The notes under the pieces are model-generated. The model did not search any database. It was not told the DNA's origin and worked only from the letters and a program-made list of their open reading frames with translations. Below are positions 44,044 through 54,695 of a DNA stretch of 64,000 bases, piece after piece. The position numbers and the translations under genes are program-made. The first letter of the stretch is position 1; each line of letters opens with the position of its first letter. The DNA is taken from the NCBI RefSeq assembly GCF_002531575.1, contig NZ_NWTI01000007.1, forward strand, positions 248,001 to 312,000, given 5' to 3'. The stretch comes from Bradyrhizobium sp. Y36 (GTDB taxonomy: Bacteria > Pseudomonadota > Alphaproteobacteria > Rhizobiales > Xanthobacteraceae).

Positions 44044-45678
44044 TCACATCTTCGCGCGCTGCGCGATGCCGTCCTTGATCGCCGTGAGCTCTTTCTCGTC
44101 CCAGATGCCGATCAAGACGCCGCCCTTCACTTGCAGCTGGTTGTCCGCATAGGCCGCGATCTTCTCGCGCGGCGTGGTGATGTGGCCGCTCGGATGCAGC
44201 GCCCAGTCGAACAGCTCGGCCTGCAGCCGCGCGATGATGCCGGCGCAATCAGGGTCGTCGCCGCGATCCAGATATTCTTCCGGATCGGTTTCGAGATCGT
44301 ACAGCATCGGGCGGAAGCCGGAGGCGTGGATGTATTTCCAGCGGCCGTCGAACACCATGAACAGGCGGCAGCGCTCGATCGGCTGGTTCAGCTTCAGTCG
44401 CACGTCCTGCATGGCATAGTCGTATTCGGAGAACGCGACCTTGCGCCAATCCGCAGGCGTCGGCCCGCGCAGCAGCGGCAGCAGCGAACGCCCTTCGAGA
44501 ATGTGCCCGGGCACCTTGCCGTCGAAATAATCGACGAAGGTCGGCGCCAGATCGATGCCTTCGACCAGCGCATCGCTGCGGGTGCCGCGGGTGGCGTCGG
44601 CTTCCTTTGACGGATCGATGACGATCAGCGGGATCTTCGCCGATTGTTCGTGGAACAGGTCCTTCTCGCCCATCCAGTGATCGCCGAGATAATCGCCATG
44701 ATCGGAGGTGAACACGATCATGGTGGTGTCCAAGAGGCCGCGCTCACCCAAGAATTTCATCAGCACGCCCATCTGGTCGTCGATCTGGGTGATCAGGCCC
44801 ATATAGGTCGGGATCACCTTCTCGCGGGCCTCATCGCGTGCCATGTTGCGGGAGTAGCGCATGTCCATATAGGCGCCGAACACCGGATGCGGATTTTGCC
44901 GCTCGCGTTCGGAGCGGATCACCGGGATCATGTCGTCGGTCGAATACATGCTCGCATAGGGCTCGGGCGCGATGTAGGGCCAGTGCGGCTTGATGTAGGA
45001 CAGATGCAGGCACCACGGCCGGCCGTCGGTCTCGGCCTCGCTGATGAAATCCATCGCACGGCGCGTCATGTAGGGCGTCTCGGAATGCTCGTCCGGCACG
45101 CGCGCGGCCTTGTCGGCGTGCACCAGCAGCCAGCCGTTCTGCAGGGAGCCGTCTTCCGCGGCACCGGAGTTGGCCCAGTGCTCCCACGGGTTGGTCGCTT
45201 CAAAACCTTGGCTGCGCAGGTACTCGTCGTATTTCGGCCGCGGCCGCCCCGTGGGATGCAGGCCGTCGTCGCGCTCATACGGCTCGAAGCCGCATTCGGC
45301 GACGTGCACGCCGATGACAGATTCCGGGGGAATGCCGAGCGCCTTCATGCCTTCGAGATCGGGCGCCATGTGGGTCTTGCCGACCAGCACGTTGCGCACC
45401 CCGATCTTCCTGAGGTGATCGCCGAGCGTGGGCTCGCCGACACGCAGCGGCCAGCCGTTCCAGTGCGAGCCGTGCGAGCGCATGTAGCGGCCGGTGTAGA
45501 ACGACATCCGCGAGGGGCCGCAGATCGGCGATTGCACGTAAGCTTTCGAGAACAACACGCCGCGCTTCGCCATGGCGTCGATGTTCGGCGTCTTCAGCGT
45601 GGGATGGCCGGTGCAGCCGAGATAATCGTAGCGAAGCTGGTCGCACATGATCCAGAGAACGTTCTTCGCGCGCGCCAT
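44044..45678 (-). CDS. Sulfatase-fold hydrolase (alkaline phosphatase superfamily)
   Basis: The 544-residue protein begins MARAKNVLWIMCDQLRYDYL with the first metal Asp, and carries the sulfatase signature C-G-P-S-R with C53 as the residue converted to formylglycine (PICGPSRMSFYTGRY). GKTHM, VFTSDHGDYLGDHWMGEKD and other metal-site segments follow. There is no signal peptide, so it is probably cytoplasmic. Cytoplasmic relatives include phosphonate and phosphate monoester/diester hydrolases and choline sulfatases; substrate is uncertain. Confidence 0.88.
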   Translation of the reverse strand: MARAKNVLWIMCDQLRYDYLGCTGHPTLKTPNIDAMAKRGVLFSKAYVQSPICGPSRMSFYTGRYMRSHGSHWNGWPLRVGEPTLGDHLRKIGVRNVLVGKTHMAPDLEGMKALGIPPESVIGVHVAECGFEPYERDDGLHPTGRPRPKYDEYLRSQGFEATNPWEHWANSGAAEDGSLQNGWLLVHADKAARVPDEHSETPYMTRRAMDFISEAETDGRPWCLHLSYIKPHWPYIAPEPYASMYSTDDMIPVIRSERERQNPHPVFGAYMDMRYSRNMARDEAREKVIPTYMGLITQIDDQMGVLMKFLGERGLLDTTMIVFTSDHGDYLGDHWMGEKDLFHEQSAKIPLIVIDPSKEADATRGTRSDALVEGIDLAPTFVDYFDGKVPGHILEGRSLLPLLRGPTPADWRKVAFSEYDYAMQDVRLKLNQPIERCRLFMVFDGRWKYIHASGFRPMLYDLETDPEEYLDRGDDPDCAGIIARLQAELFDWALHPSGHITTPREKIAAYADNQLQVKGGVLIGIWDEKELTAIKDGIAQRAKM

Positions 45679-45774
45679 GCGTCATCCCTGCATTTTCTTG
45701 ATGGTTTGATGCTGCGCTATCGGAGGCGCGAAGACAAGCCGGTGATGCGCATGGCCGTGGCCATCCACTCCGCT

Positions 45775-45910
45775 GTCGTCCCTGCGAACGCGGGGACCAA
45801 TAACCCCAGGGAGAGGTTTGGCGAAGACTGGAGGTGATCCTGCTTCGGTACGAAGACCGCGGATAACCGATGGATCACGCGGTATGGGTCCCTGCGTTCG
45901 CAGGGACGAC
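45775..45910. repeat. Palindromic intergenic element (GTCGTCCCTGCG type)
   Basis: GTCGTCCCTGCGAACGC at the left is mirrored by GCGTTCGCAGGGACGAC at the right (one internal difference in the arms). It lies between obgE and the hydrolase gene, both on the minus strand. It is a different sequence family from the GTCATGCCC type but has the same architecture. Confidence 0.75.
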
Positions 45911-45922
45911 GGTGGAGAGAGT

Positions 45923-48112
<2,190 letters not shown>

Positions 48113-48805
48113 TCAGGCCGGCGGCGCATCGCCGGCCGGCAGCAGGACGCAGCGCAGGGGATGCTGACGGGCCGCCGCAAGGCTTTGGATCTTGTCGCGG
48201 AGGGCCGCGGCCTCGGCGCGGGGAAAGACCCCGCAGGAGCCGCGCTTGCGCGCATGCGTCGAAAACATGATCGCGGTCGCGCGCTCGCGGCCCACCCCGA
48301 GGACGTTTTCAAGAACGAAGGTCACGAATTCCGATGGTGTATAGGGGTCGTTCAACAGCACGACCTCCAGATAAGGCGCCTCGCCGTTCTCCGCTTCGAC
48401 TTCCGCGCCCTTGACGGTGTCATGGCTCAGATAGACCAGGGCATCGGTGCGGGTTGCGCCCTGTGCCAAGAGAAAGCGCCCAACCGGCTCGGCGAACAGC
48501 TCGACCAGCATGTCGGCGCCCGTCACCATCGTCCGTTCGGACAGCTGCGCCTCGTTGAAGGCAAGCTGAAGCAGATGACCGAGGCCCGTCGTCGGCTCCG
48601 TCGCGCCCGCGGCCTCGACATCCCGCCGCAAGCGCATCAGGTCGATGCCGCAGGCCTGCATCACCGGCGAAGCGTCTTCATCCTCGGTCAAGGCGATCAG
48701 CAAATCCTGCGGGCCGGGACGCGTGCGGCCTTGCGCCCGGGCGGCCAAAGTCGCGCGCTGGAGCGAACGCTTCAATGTCTCGGAGCAGGGCGGCAGGAGT
48801 GCCAT
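48113..48805 (-). CDS. ClpA N-domain fused to a ClpS-like adaptor domain
   Basis: The 230-residue protein has two parts. Residues about 8-130 match the double-repeat N-domain of ClpA (LKRSLQRATLAARAQG, GPQDLLIALTEDEDASPVM, TMVTGADMLVELFAE). Residues about 146-222 match ClpS (EVVLLNDPYTPSEFVTFVL, ERATAIMFSTHARKRGSCGV, HPLRCVL). There is no AAA+ module. N152, D153 and H184 correspond to E. coli ClpS N34, D35 and H66, but D36 and M40 are replaced by P154 and S158. It is presumably a regulator or adaptor of Clp proteolysis with altered N-degron binding. Confidence 0.85.
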   Translation of the reverse strand: MALLPPCSETLKRSLQRATLAARAQGRTRPGPQDLLIALTEDEDASPVMQACGIDLMRLRRDVEAAGATEPTTGLGHLLQLAFNEAQLSERTMVTGADMLVELFAEPVGRFLLAQGATRTDALVYLSHDTVKGAEVEAENGEAPYLEVVLLNDPYTPSEFVTFVLENVLGVGRERATAIMFSTHARKRGSCGVFPRAEAAALRDKIQSLAAARQHPLRCVLLPAGDAPPA

Positions 48806-48908
48806 CGCGGGCCATCATTGTACGGGCGGTGTGTGCACGGGGTTTGTCGGCACATGCTCCGCCGTGGTTCACGCTGTGCGGCCCGCTCCGCCGGCGCGAG
48901 ACGGCCGG

Positions 48909-49388
48909 TTAGTCCGGCCGCCGCCGGATCAGGAATTTCTGCGTGCCCTCCAGCACCAACTCCTTGCGCTGGTTGAACACGGTGCTGCGCAGCGTGACTG
49001 CGCCGGTCGTTCGCCCCGGCACGAGCTCGGTGACCTCCAGTGCGGGGTAGATGGTGTCGTCGGCGTAGACCGGCTTGAGGAACCGGCTCGATTGCTCGAG
49101 GAAGCCGACCAGGGATTCCTCGACCATGAAGGGAAACAGGCCGGCGCCGGGCGCGGTGTGGATCAAGGTCTGGAAGCCGTGCGCGAGCAGATGCGGCATG
49201 CCGCGGCTGCGGCAATATTCCACGTCGTAATGCACGGGATGGGTATCGCCGCTCGCGGTCTGGAACGCGGCGAAGATCGCCGAGGTCTGCGTCCGGCTCG
49301 GCAGCACGAAGCGTTCGCCGACGACGAAATCCTCAAACCAGCGTTGCGCCGGGATCATGCGATGCTGGGTCGGATCGAAGTCGGTCAT
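48909..49388 (-). CDS. MaoC family hot-dog dehydratase
   Basis: The 159-residue protein carries the hot-dog-fold segment FEDFVVGERFVLPSRTQTSA and the hydratase-like motif F(x)TASGDTHPVHYDVEYCRSRG, in which D and H of the D-x4-H pair are kept (SGDTHPVHYD). LLAHGFQTLIHTAPGAG follows. It probably hydrates an enoyl-CoA-type substrate. It stands between the Clp fusion gene and a divergent transporter gene. Confidence 0.9.
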   Translation of the reverse strand: MTDFDPTQHRMIPAQRWFEDFVVGERFVLPSRTQTSAIFAAFQTASGDTHPVHYDVEYCRSRGMPHLLAHGFQTLIHTAPGAGLFPFMVEESLVGFLEQSSRFLKPVYADDTIYPALEVTELVPGRTTGAVTLRSTVFNQRKELVLEGTQKFLIRRRPD

Positions 49389-49543
49389 GGCGATGCTCTC
49401 CGCGCGTGTCTGAGCTATCGCTACCGCGCCGCGAAGAGTGCGACAATCCGTTCAATTCGGCGTAGCAGGCTTGCCCGCCGCGGCCACGTCATTAAAACGA
49501 CCGCAAGCGACCCTACCAGCCGATTCCCGACACGCTCTCCGTT

Positions 49544-49636
49544 CGTCATTGCGAGGAGCGCAGCGACGAAGCAATCCAGACTCTTTCCGCGGAGACAGTC
49601 TGGATTGCTTGGTCGCAAGAGCCCCTCGCAATGACG
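49544..49636. repeat. Palindromic intergenic element (CGTCATTGCGAGGAG type)
   Basis: CGTCATTGCGAGGAG at the left and CCCCTCGCAATGACG at the right, with inner arms AAGCAATCCAGACT and AGTCTGGATTGCTT. It lies directly upstream of the DMT transporter gene and so within its likely promoter/leader region. Confidence 0.8.
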
Positions 49637-49661
49637 AGCCCCGAACCCGCAACCCGTCTCG

Positions 49662-50576
49662 ATGCCCCTGTTCAAGAACCTCTCTGCCTATGACGATCGC
49701 TCCGCGCGCCTCGCCGGCATCGGGCTGATGGTGCTGTCGATCTTCATGTTCTCGTTCGGCGACGCCATGGGCAAGTTTCTGGTCGGCACCTATTCGGTGG
49801 GGCAGCTCCTGTTCCTGCGCGCCTGCGCGGCGCTGCTGCTGCTCGCGCCGATGATCTGGAAGCAGCGTCACCAGTTCCTGCATCTGGAGCGTCCTCGCCT
49901 GCAGCTGTTCCGCGTCGTGCTCTCGACGCTGGAGGTCGCCGCCTTCTTCCTCGCGACCGTCTATTTGCCGCTCGCCGACGTCATCACCTATTATCTCGCC
50001 GGGCCCATCTTCGTCACGGCGATGTCGGCGATCTTTCTGGGCGAGAAGGTCGGCTGGCGGCGCTGGACCGCGATCCTGATCGGCTTCTGCGGCGTCCTGA
50101 TCGCATTGCGGCCGTCGGCGCAGACCGTCAGCCTGCCGGCGCTGATCGCGCTCGGCGGCAGCCTGTCCTTCGCGACCTTGATGCTGATCACGCGCAGCCT
50201 GCGCAAGACGCCCGACATCGTGATGGCGTCCTCGCAATTCGTCGGCACGTTCTCGCTGGGCGCGGTGCTGTCGGCGTTCAACTGGGTGCCGCCGACGGCG
50301 GGCAGCCTCGTGATCTTCGCCACCGCCGGGCTGATCTCGGTGACGGCGCTGTTCTGCGTCAACCGCTCGCTCAAGCTGGCGCCGGCCAGCGTCGTGGTGC
50401 CCTATCAATATTCGATGATCGTCTGGGCCGTGATCTTCGGCTTCGTCGTGTTTGGCGACGTGCCGTCGGTCGCGACGATCGTCGGCGCGGCGATCATCAT
50501 CGGCGCCGGGTTCTACATCTACTTGCGCGAGCGGGATTTGGGGCGGCCGAGTGAGGAAGTGAATCCGCCAGCGTAG
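49662..50576 (+). CDS. DMT family (EamA) transporter
   Basis: The 304-residue protein has ten predicted membrane helices in two EamA repeats: the first from about residue 17 (AGIGLMVLSIFMFSFGDAMG), the second from about 155. Typical markers are the pseudo-helix end GEKVGWRRWTAILIGFCGV and the repeat-2 equivalent FGDVPSVATIVGAAIIIGAG. Such proteins usually export small metabolites. Substrate unknown; no regulator is adjacent. Confidence 0.92.
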   Translation: MPLFKNLSAYDDRSARLAGIGLMVLSIFMFSFGDAMGKFLVGTYSVGQLLFLRACAALLLLAPMIWKQRHQFLHLERPRLQLFRVVLSTLEVAAFFLATVYLPLADVITYYLAGPIFVTAMSAIFLGEKVGWRRWTAILIGFCGVLIALRPSAQTVSLPALIALGGSLSFATLMLITRSLRKTPDIVMASSQFVGTFSLGAVLSAFNWVPPTAGSLVIFATAGLISVTALFCVNRSLKLAPASVVVPYQYSMIVWAVIFGFVVFGDVPSVATIVGAAIIIGAGFYIYLRERDLGRPSEEVNPPA

Positions 50577-50747
50577 CGCTTACCCTCCCCTGGAGGGGGA
50601 GGGTCGATCGCGCGAAGCGCGAGCGGGGTGGGGTGATCTCTCCACGCGGGCACTGTTGGACGGGTAGAGACCGTCACCCCACCCCGTCTCACATCTTCGC
50701 TGCGCTCGATGTGAGCCGACCCTCCCCCTCCAGGGGAGGGTAAGCGC
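50577..50747. repeat. Long palindromic element with 30-bp perfect arms
   Basis: The outer arms, 50577-50606 (GCGCTTACCCTCCCCTGGAG...) and 50718-50747, are perfectly complementary over 30 bases. Inner pairs (GGGGTGGGGTGA with TCACCCCACCCC, and hairpins GCGCGAAGCGCG and CACATCTTCGCTGCGCTCGATGTG at about 50690-50714) make a branched structure. It starts immediately after the DMT stop codon and separates convergent genes. Confidence 0.9.
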
Positions 50748-50754
50748 CTTCGGC

Positions 50755-51348
50755 CTACCTCAGCCGTCGCGCACTGCTCCAACTCTTCAGCGAGGCCCAC
50801 ACGCCGCGCGACAGGCGGAAGCAGTCGACCGGCGTCGACGATCCCAGCGCGAGGAAGCGGTGCAGCTGCACGCCGCTCCACTGGAAGCCGCACTTCTCCA
50901 GCACCTTGCGCGAGGCCGGGTTGGTGACGCGCGCGCCGGCATAGAGGTGCTCGTCCTCGAACTCCTCGAAGAAGAAGTCGATCGCGCCGCGTGCGGCCTC
51001 GGTGGCAAAGCCCCGGCCCCAATGCTCGACACCGAGCCAGTAGCCGAGCTCGGCATTGCCAGGCGTGGAGCAGTCGATGCCGACCATGCCGACAGGCCCG
51101 CTGTCGTGCTCGATCAGGAACACGGTTTCGCTGCCGAGCGCCGCGGTGGCGCGGATGAATTCGACGGCGTCGTCCTGCGAATAGGGATGGGGGAGACGGC
51201 GGGTGTTCTCCGCGACGCGGCGGTCGTTGGCGAGCCGGGCGATGGTCCTGACGTCGGCCAGGGTCGGCCGCCGCAACGTCAGCCGTTCGGTGGCGACGAC
51301 GCTGGGTCTCGCCTCCGCCAAGGTCACGCTCGTGAAATCCTGCAACAT
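50755..51348 (-). CDS. GNAT family N-acetyltransferase (RimJ/RimL-like)
   Basis: The 197-residue protein starts at ATG 51348 with GGAG six bases upstream; a GTG at 51369 is in frame but lacks such a site. It has the RimJ-type entry TERLTLRRPTLADVRTIARL, central GYWLGVEHWGRGFATEAARG (acetyl-CoA loop) and ARVTNPASRKVLEKCGFQ. It resembles acetyltransferases acting on ribosomal protein N-termini or small amines. It lies directly downstream of rpmA, behind that gene's terminator. Confidence 0.9.
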   Translation of the reverse strand: MLQDFTSVTLAEARPSVVATERLTLRRPTLADVRTIARLANDRRVAENTRRLPHPYSQDDAVEFIRATAALGSETVFLIEHDSGPVGMVGIDCSTPGNAELGYWLGVEHWGRGFATEAARGAIDFFFEEFEDEHLYAGARVTNPASRKVLEKCGFQWSGVQLHRFLALGSSTPVDCFRLSRGVWASLKSWSSARRLR

Positions 51349-51390
51349 GTCCGGCTCCGTGAAAGTCACTAAGTCAAAGTGAGCAAGTCA

Positions 51391-51425
51391 AAAGAAAAGG
51401 GGAGGCCGGTTTCCCGCCTCCCCTT
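51391..51425 (-). terminator. Rho-independent terminator after rpmA
   Basis: On the minus strand AAGGGGAGGC pairs with GCCTCCCCTT around a nine-base loop, followed by TTCTTTT. It ends the rplU-rpmA operon about 75 bases past the rpmA stop. Confidence 0.88.
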
Positions 51426-51500
51426 GGAGCCTTCGATCTCGATGATCTCCAGGACTCCGCCGGTTCAGTGGGACCGGCGGACTCCAATTTGATCCACCGT

Positions 51501-51770
51501 CTATTCAGCAGCCTCTGCGATCGGGAGTACCGATACGAAAGTGCGGCCGTTGGCTTTGGCCTGGAACGTGACGCGACCCTCGATCTTGGCGAACAGAGTG
51601 TGGTCCGTGCCCATGCCGACATTAAGGCCGGGATGCCAGGTGGTGCCGCGCTGACGCGCAATGATGTTGCCGGGAATCACAACTTCCCCGCCGAACGCCT
51701 TGATGCCGAGGCGCTTACCCTTGGAATCGCGACCGTTGCGCGATGAACCGCCTGCTTTTTTGTGAGCCAT
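51501..51770 (-). CDS. rpmA: Ribosomal protein bL27
   Basis: The 89-residue protein begins [20 protein letters not shown], the invariant L27 N-terminus that reaches the peptidyl-transferase centre, followed by [20 protein letters not shown]. There is no N-terminal cleavable extension of the Firmicutes type. It follows rplU by 103 bases. Confidence 0.97.
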   Translation of the reverse strand: MAHKKAGGSSRNGRDSKGKRLGIKAFGGEVVIPGNIIARQRGTTWHPGLNVGMGTDHTLFAKIEGRVTFQAKANGRTFVSVLPIAEAAE

Positions 51771-51873
51771 GGCCCGTCTCCGAAAACTTACGTCGTTCTA
51801 GATCAATTCCTTGACGGAATCATTTCAAAATTTCTCACGCATCAATTCGTGAATTGGCGTGATCGATTTTGCG

Positions 51874-52260
51874 TTACTCGGCAGCTTCCGCTGCCGGCTC
51901 CTTCGCAACCTTTTCCTTCTTCGGACGCGGGCCCTTGGTGGGCTTGGCGCCGTCAGCCAGGATCTCGGAGATGCGCAGGACCGTGATCTCGTCGCGATAG
52001 CCGCGCTTGCGGCGCGAATTCTTGCGGCGGCGCTTCTTGAACGCGATGACCTTGGGGCCACGCTTGTGGTCGAGCACCTCGACCGCAACCGAGGCGCCGG
52101 CCACCGTGGGAACGCCGAGCACCGGCGTGTCGCCGCCGAGCACCAGAACTTCATTCAACTGCACGATCGAGCCGACTTCGCCTTCGATCTTGCCAACTTC
52201 GAGAACATCATCCGGCACGACGCGGTATTGCTTGCCGCCGGTTTTGATGACTGCGAACAT
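51874..52260 (-). CDS. rplU: Ribosomal protein bL21
   Basis: The 128-residue protein is read from ATG 52260 (MFAVIKTGGKQYRVVPDDVL), with GGAG nine bases upstream. The core GPKVIAFKKRRRKNSRRKRG is the conserved L21 basic signature, and an Ala/Lys/Glu-rich alphaproteobacterial tail follows (KEKVAKEPAAEAAE). An upstream in-frame start would swallow the ribosome-binding site. Confidence 0.96.
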   Translation of the reverse strand: MFAVIKTGGKQYRVVPDDVLEVGKIEGEVGSIVQLNEVLVLGGDTPVLGVPTVAGASVAVEVLDHKRGPKVIAFKKRRRKNSRRKRGYRDEITVLRISEILADGAKPTKGPRPKKEKVAKEPAAEAAE

Positions 52261-52592
52261 CGTTTTTTTCTCCGTGTTCAATCCCGGCCTCGCGACGAAT
52301 TGTCCGGGCCGGCTTTTTGTCAGTCGCTATGGGTTTATGTGGTTTTGTGCGGGTAGGGATTTATCCCATTGAAAACCCACGCAAAAACAAGCGGCGCGAG
52401 AAACGCCCCGCGCCGGCTGTGGGACTTATAGCCGCCAACCAAGCCAAGTCAAGGAAAACCGCCCAAAACAGCCCGGATTTGAAGGATTTGGCCTGGTTCG
52501 AGGCCTTCGGCGGAATCTCGGGCTGCTTTGCAACAAACCGGTTCCCTCGCCGTTGTCCCGGCCGGAACACGTAAAGCGGGCAGGGCTCTTCA
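52261..52592. other. Divergent spacer between rplU and the ROK-like gene
   Basis: The 332 bases hold the rplU promoter and its leader. In the leader (minus strand), GGCGCGGGGCG with CGCGCC and GCCGGCCCGG with GGCCGGG can form hairpins, so ribosomal-protein autoregulation is possible. No gene is seen. Confidence 0.45.
52425..52452 (-). promoter_or_regulatory. Sigma-70-type promoter of rplU-rpmA
   Basis: On the minus strand TTGACT (52452-52447), a 16-base spacer and TATAAG (52430-52425) make a near-consensus promoter. Transcription would start near 52418, leaving a leader of about 158 bases before rplU. Confidence 0.6.
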
Positions 52593-53732
52593 ATGGCAAC
52601 AGACGAACTGGTCAAGACGACGACGGGCATCGCCCATCACGGCGCGGAGCGGCTGCCGTCGGTGGACGTCGACAGCTTCAACATCGAGATCAAGGACGAG
52701 GACGGCTTTCTCGGCGACCGCGCCAGCAAGGGCGCGTTCCGCGAGATTCTCGACCGCTGGCGCAAGCCGCTGCGCAAGACCGGGGAAGACCCGTTCGGCA
52801 AGGAGCCGTCGGACGAGATCAGCAAGAAGACGCTGGACGCCATCCTGGTCGGCGACGACACCGAGGCCTCCGCGCTGGTGCACAGCGCGATCGAGGATTT
52901 CGCCCAGGAGCTCGCTTACGTCACGCGCCGCTTCCTCAAGACAAAGGCCTGGGCCAAGACCGAGCGCATCGTGGTCGGCGGCGGTTTTCGCGATTCCCGG
53001 CTCGGCGAGCTCGCGATCGCGCGAACCGAGATCATCCTGAAGTCCGAGGACTTCAAGATCGACATGGTGCCGATCCGCCATCACCCGGATGAAGCCGGCC
53101 TGATCGGCGCGCTGCATCTGGCGCCGTCCTGGATCTTCGAGGCCCATGACAGCATCCTCGCCGTCGACATCGGCGGCACCAATATCCGCTGCGGTCTCGT
53201 CGAGACGGCCTGGAAGAAGGCAAAAGACCTGTCGAAGGCCAAGGTCGTGAAGTCCGAGCTGTGGCGCCATGCCGACGACGAGCCGACCCGCGAAGGCGCG
53301 GTGAAGCGGCTCACCAAGATGCTGAAGGGGCTGATCACAGAAGCCGAGAAGGAAGGCTTCAAGCTCGCCCCCTTCATCGGCATCGCCTGTCCCGGCGTGA
53401 TCAACGCCGACGGCTCGATCGAGAAGGGCGCGCAGAACCTGCCGGGCAATTGGGAGAGCAGCAAGTTCAACCTGCCGGCGAGCCTGCTCGAAGGCATTCC
53501 TGAGATCGGCGAGCACGACACCGCGATCCTGATGCACAATGACGGCGTGGTGCAGGGGCTCTCCGAGGTGCCGTTCATGCAGGACGTCGATCGCTGGGGC
53601 GTGCTCACCATCGGCACCGGGCTCGGCAATGCCCGCTTCACCAACCGCCGCAAGGACCGGGACACTACGGACAACGGCAAGAAAAAGGGCAAGGAAAACA
53701 ACAAGGACAGCGCCAAAAGCGACAAGGAGTAA
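52593..53732 (+). CDS. ROK-family-like protein with shortened C-terminal lobe
   Basis: The 379-residue protein has an N-terminal region (about 1-175) I do not recognise. It then has a ROK/ASKHA phosphate-1 motif ILAVDIGGTNIRCGLVE, FIGIACPGVINADGSI, the catalytic-type HNDG and WGVLTIGTGLGNA. The ROK zinc motif (GHx9-11CxCGxxGCxE) and the rest of the second lobe are absent. Instead the chain ends in a Lys/Asp/Asn-rich tail from about 345. Sugar kinase activity is therefore uncertain. It is monocistronic. Confidence 0.85.
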   Translation: MATDELVKTTTGIAHHGAERLPSVDVDSFNIEIKDEDGFLGDRASKGAFREILDRWRKPLRKTGEDPFGKEPSDEISKKTLDAILVGDDTEASALVHSAIEDFAQELAYVTRRFLKTKAWAKTERIVVGGGFRDSRLGELAIARTEIILKSEDFKIDMVPIRHHPDEAGLIGALHLAPSWIFEAHDSILAVDIGGTNIRCGLVETAWKKAKDLSKAKVVKSELWRHADDEPTREGAVKRLTKMLKGLITEAEKEGFKLAPFIGIACPGVINADGSIEKGAQNLPGNWESSKFNLPASLLEGIPEIGEHDTAILMHNDGVVQGLSEVPFMQDVDRWGVLTIGTGLGNARFTNRRKDRDTTDNGKKKGKENNKDSAKSDKE

Positions 53733-54309
53733 CCTTGACTGGTTAGGTTAAGGACCGGATTGCGTTGCGGCGCCGGGGCTGCACGCTAGGGTCGAATTGT
53801 CGCCTCACTGGCCGGCGAAGCCGCCCTTCCCAGCCAGTATTTCAATGAGCGGCACCGGGACCGCCAGTGTTTACCGCGTCTGGCGGTCCCACCCCGTTTT
53901 TTCCGTGCGCTCGCGCGGGCTCCTCGACGAGCCCCCATCGCTTCAGCAAGACATCGCGCCACGACCCGAGACCCTCATCCTGAGGGCCCGCCGCAGGCGG
54001 GCGTCTCGAAGGATGGCCGCAAGACGAATGCCCCCGCTCCATGAGCCGCAGGCGTCACGCCCCTTCACCTGACGGAGGCCAGGGATGATTCGGCTCGGAA
54101 TCGCACCACCTCACCCGGCACGTGCCAGTCGCCCTGTTGCCCGGCACAAATCTCGCGAAATGCCGCCGAAACCTGCCGCTCCAGCCGCTGAGGCTATGGG
54201 CCCGGCTGAAAACGGAGCTGATTTTCCTCTTCCGCGCCTTGTCTGGCCCGCCATCCTCGCCTATTAACGCCCCCAACCACAGGGGCCCTGCCTCTATATG
54301 GCGCCTTCA
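53733..54309. other. Non-coding spacer between the ROK-like gene and tRNA-Ser
   Basis: No convincing gene in 577 bases. It contains a short hairpin GCCCGCC-GCA-GGCGGGC at 53986-54002, flanked by CCTCATCCTGAG and TCTCGAAGGATGG, which looks like a decayed intergenic repeat. The tRNA promoter must lie near its right end, but I cannot fix it. Confidence 0.5.
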
Positions 54310-54399
54310 GGAGAGGTGGCAGAGTGGTTGAATGCACCGCACTCGAAATGCGGCATAGGTGCAAGCCTATCGGGGGTTCGAATCCCTCCCTCTCCGCCA
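54310..54399 (+). tRNA. tRNA-Ser (anticodon CGA)
   Basis: Acceptor arms GGAGAGG (54310-54316) and CCTCTCC (54389-54395) pair. Anticodon stem CCGCA/TGCGG encloses loop CTCGAAA, with anticodon CGA at 54344-54346. The long variable arm (ATAGG...CCTAT) is diagnostic of serine tRNA. TTCGAAT forms the T loop, and CCA is encoded at 54397-54399. Its 3' end marks the border of the AT-richer island. Confidence 0.96.
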
Positions 54400-54695
54400 T
54401 CCGCGAATCGCTCGAGTACGGCATTCCCGGAATAATAGGACCACGCCAGCCAAGCGGTTTAGATCCCTCTTGCTCGATTAACACGGACGGGCTTCCCGGT
54501 GACTGCTATTCGGATTGCGCAATCAATTCCTCCCGCTTCGACGAGCAGTCGGGACGTCGCGGCAGGCCAACGGTGAATCCAATGTCCGGTTTGTCCGATG
54601 GTATGCACATCGGAATTGTTTCTCGACAATAAGAATCGAACCTTCCTCGCTGGCTCCAACTCCTTAAGCTATAGAACGCTTTAGGTTGAGCAGAG

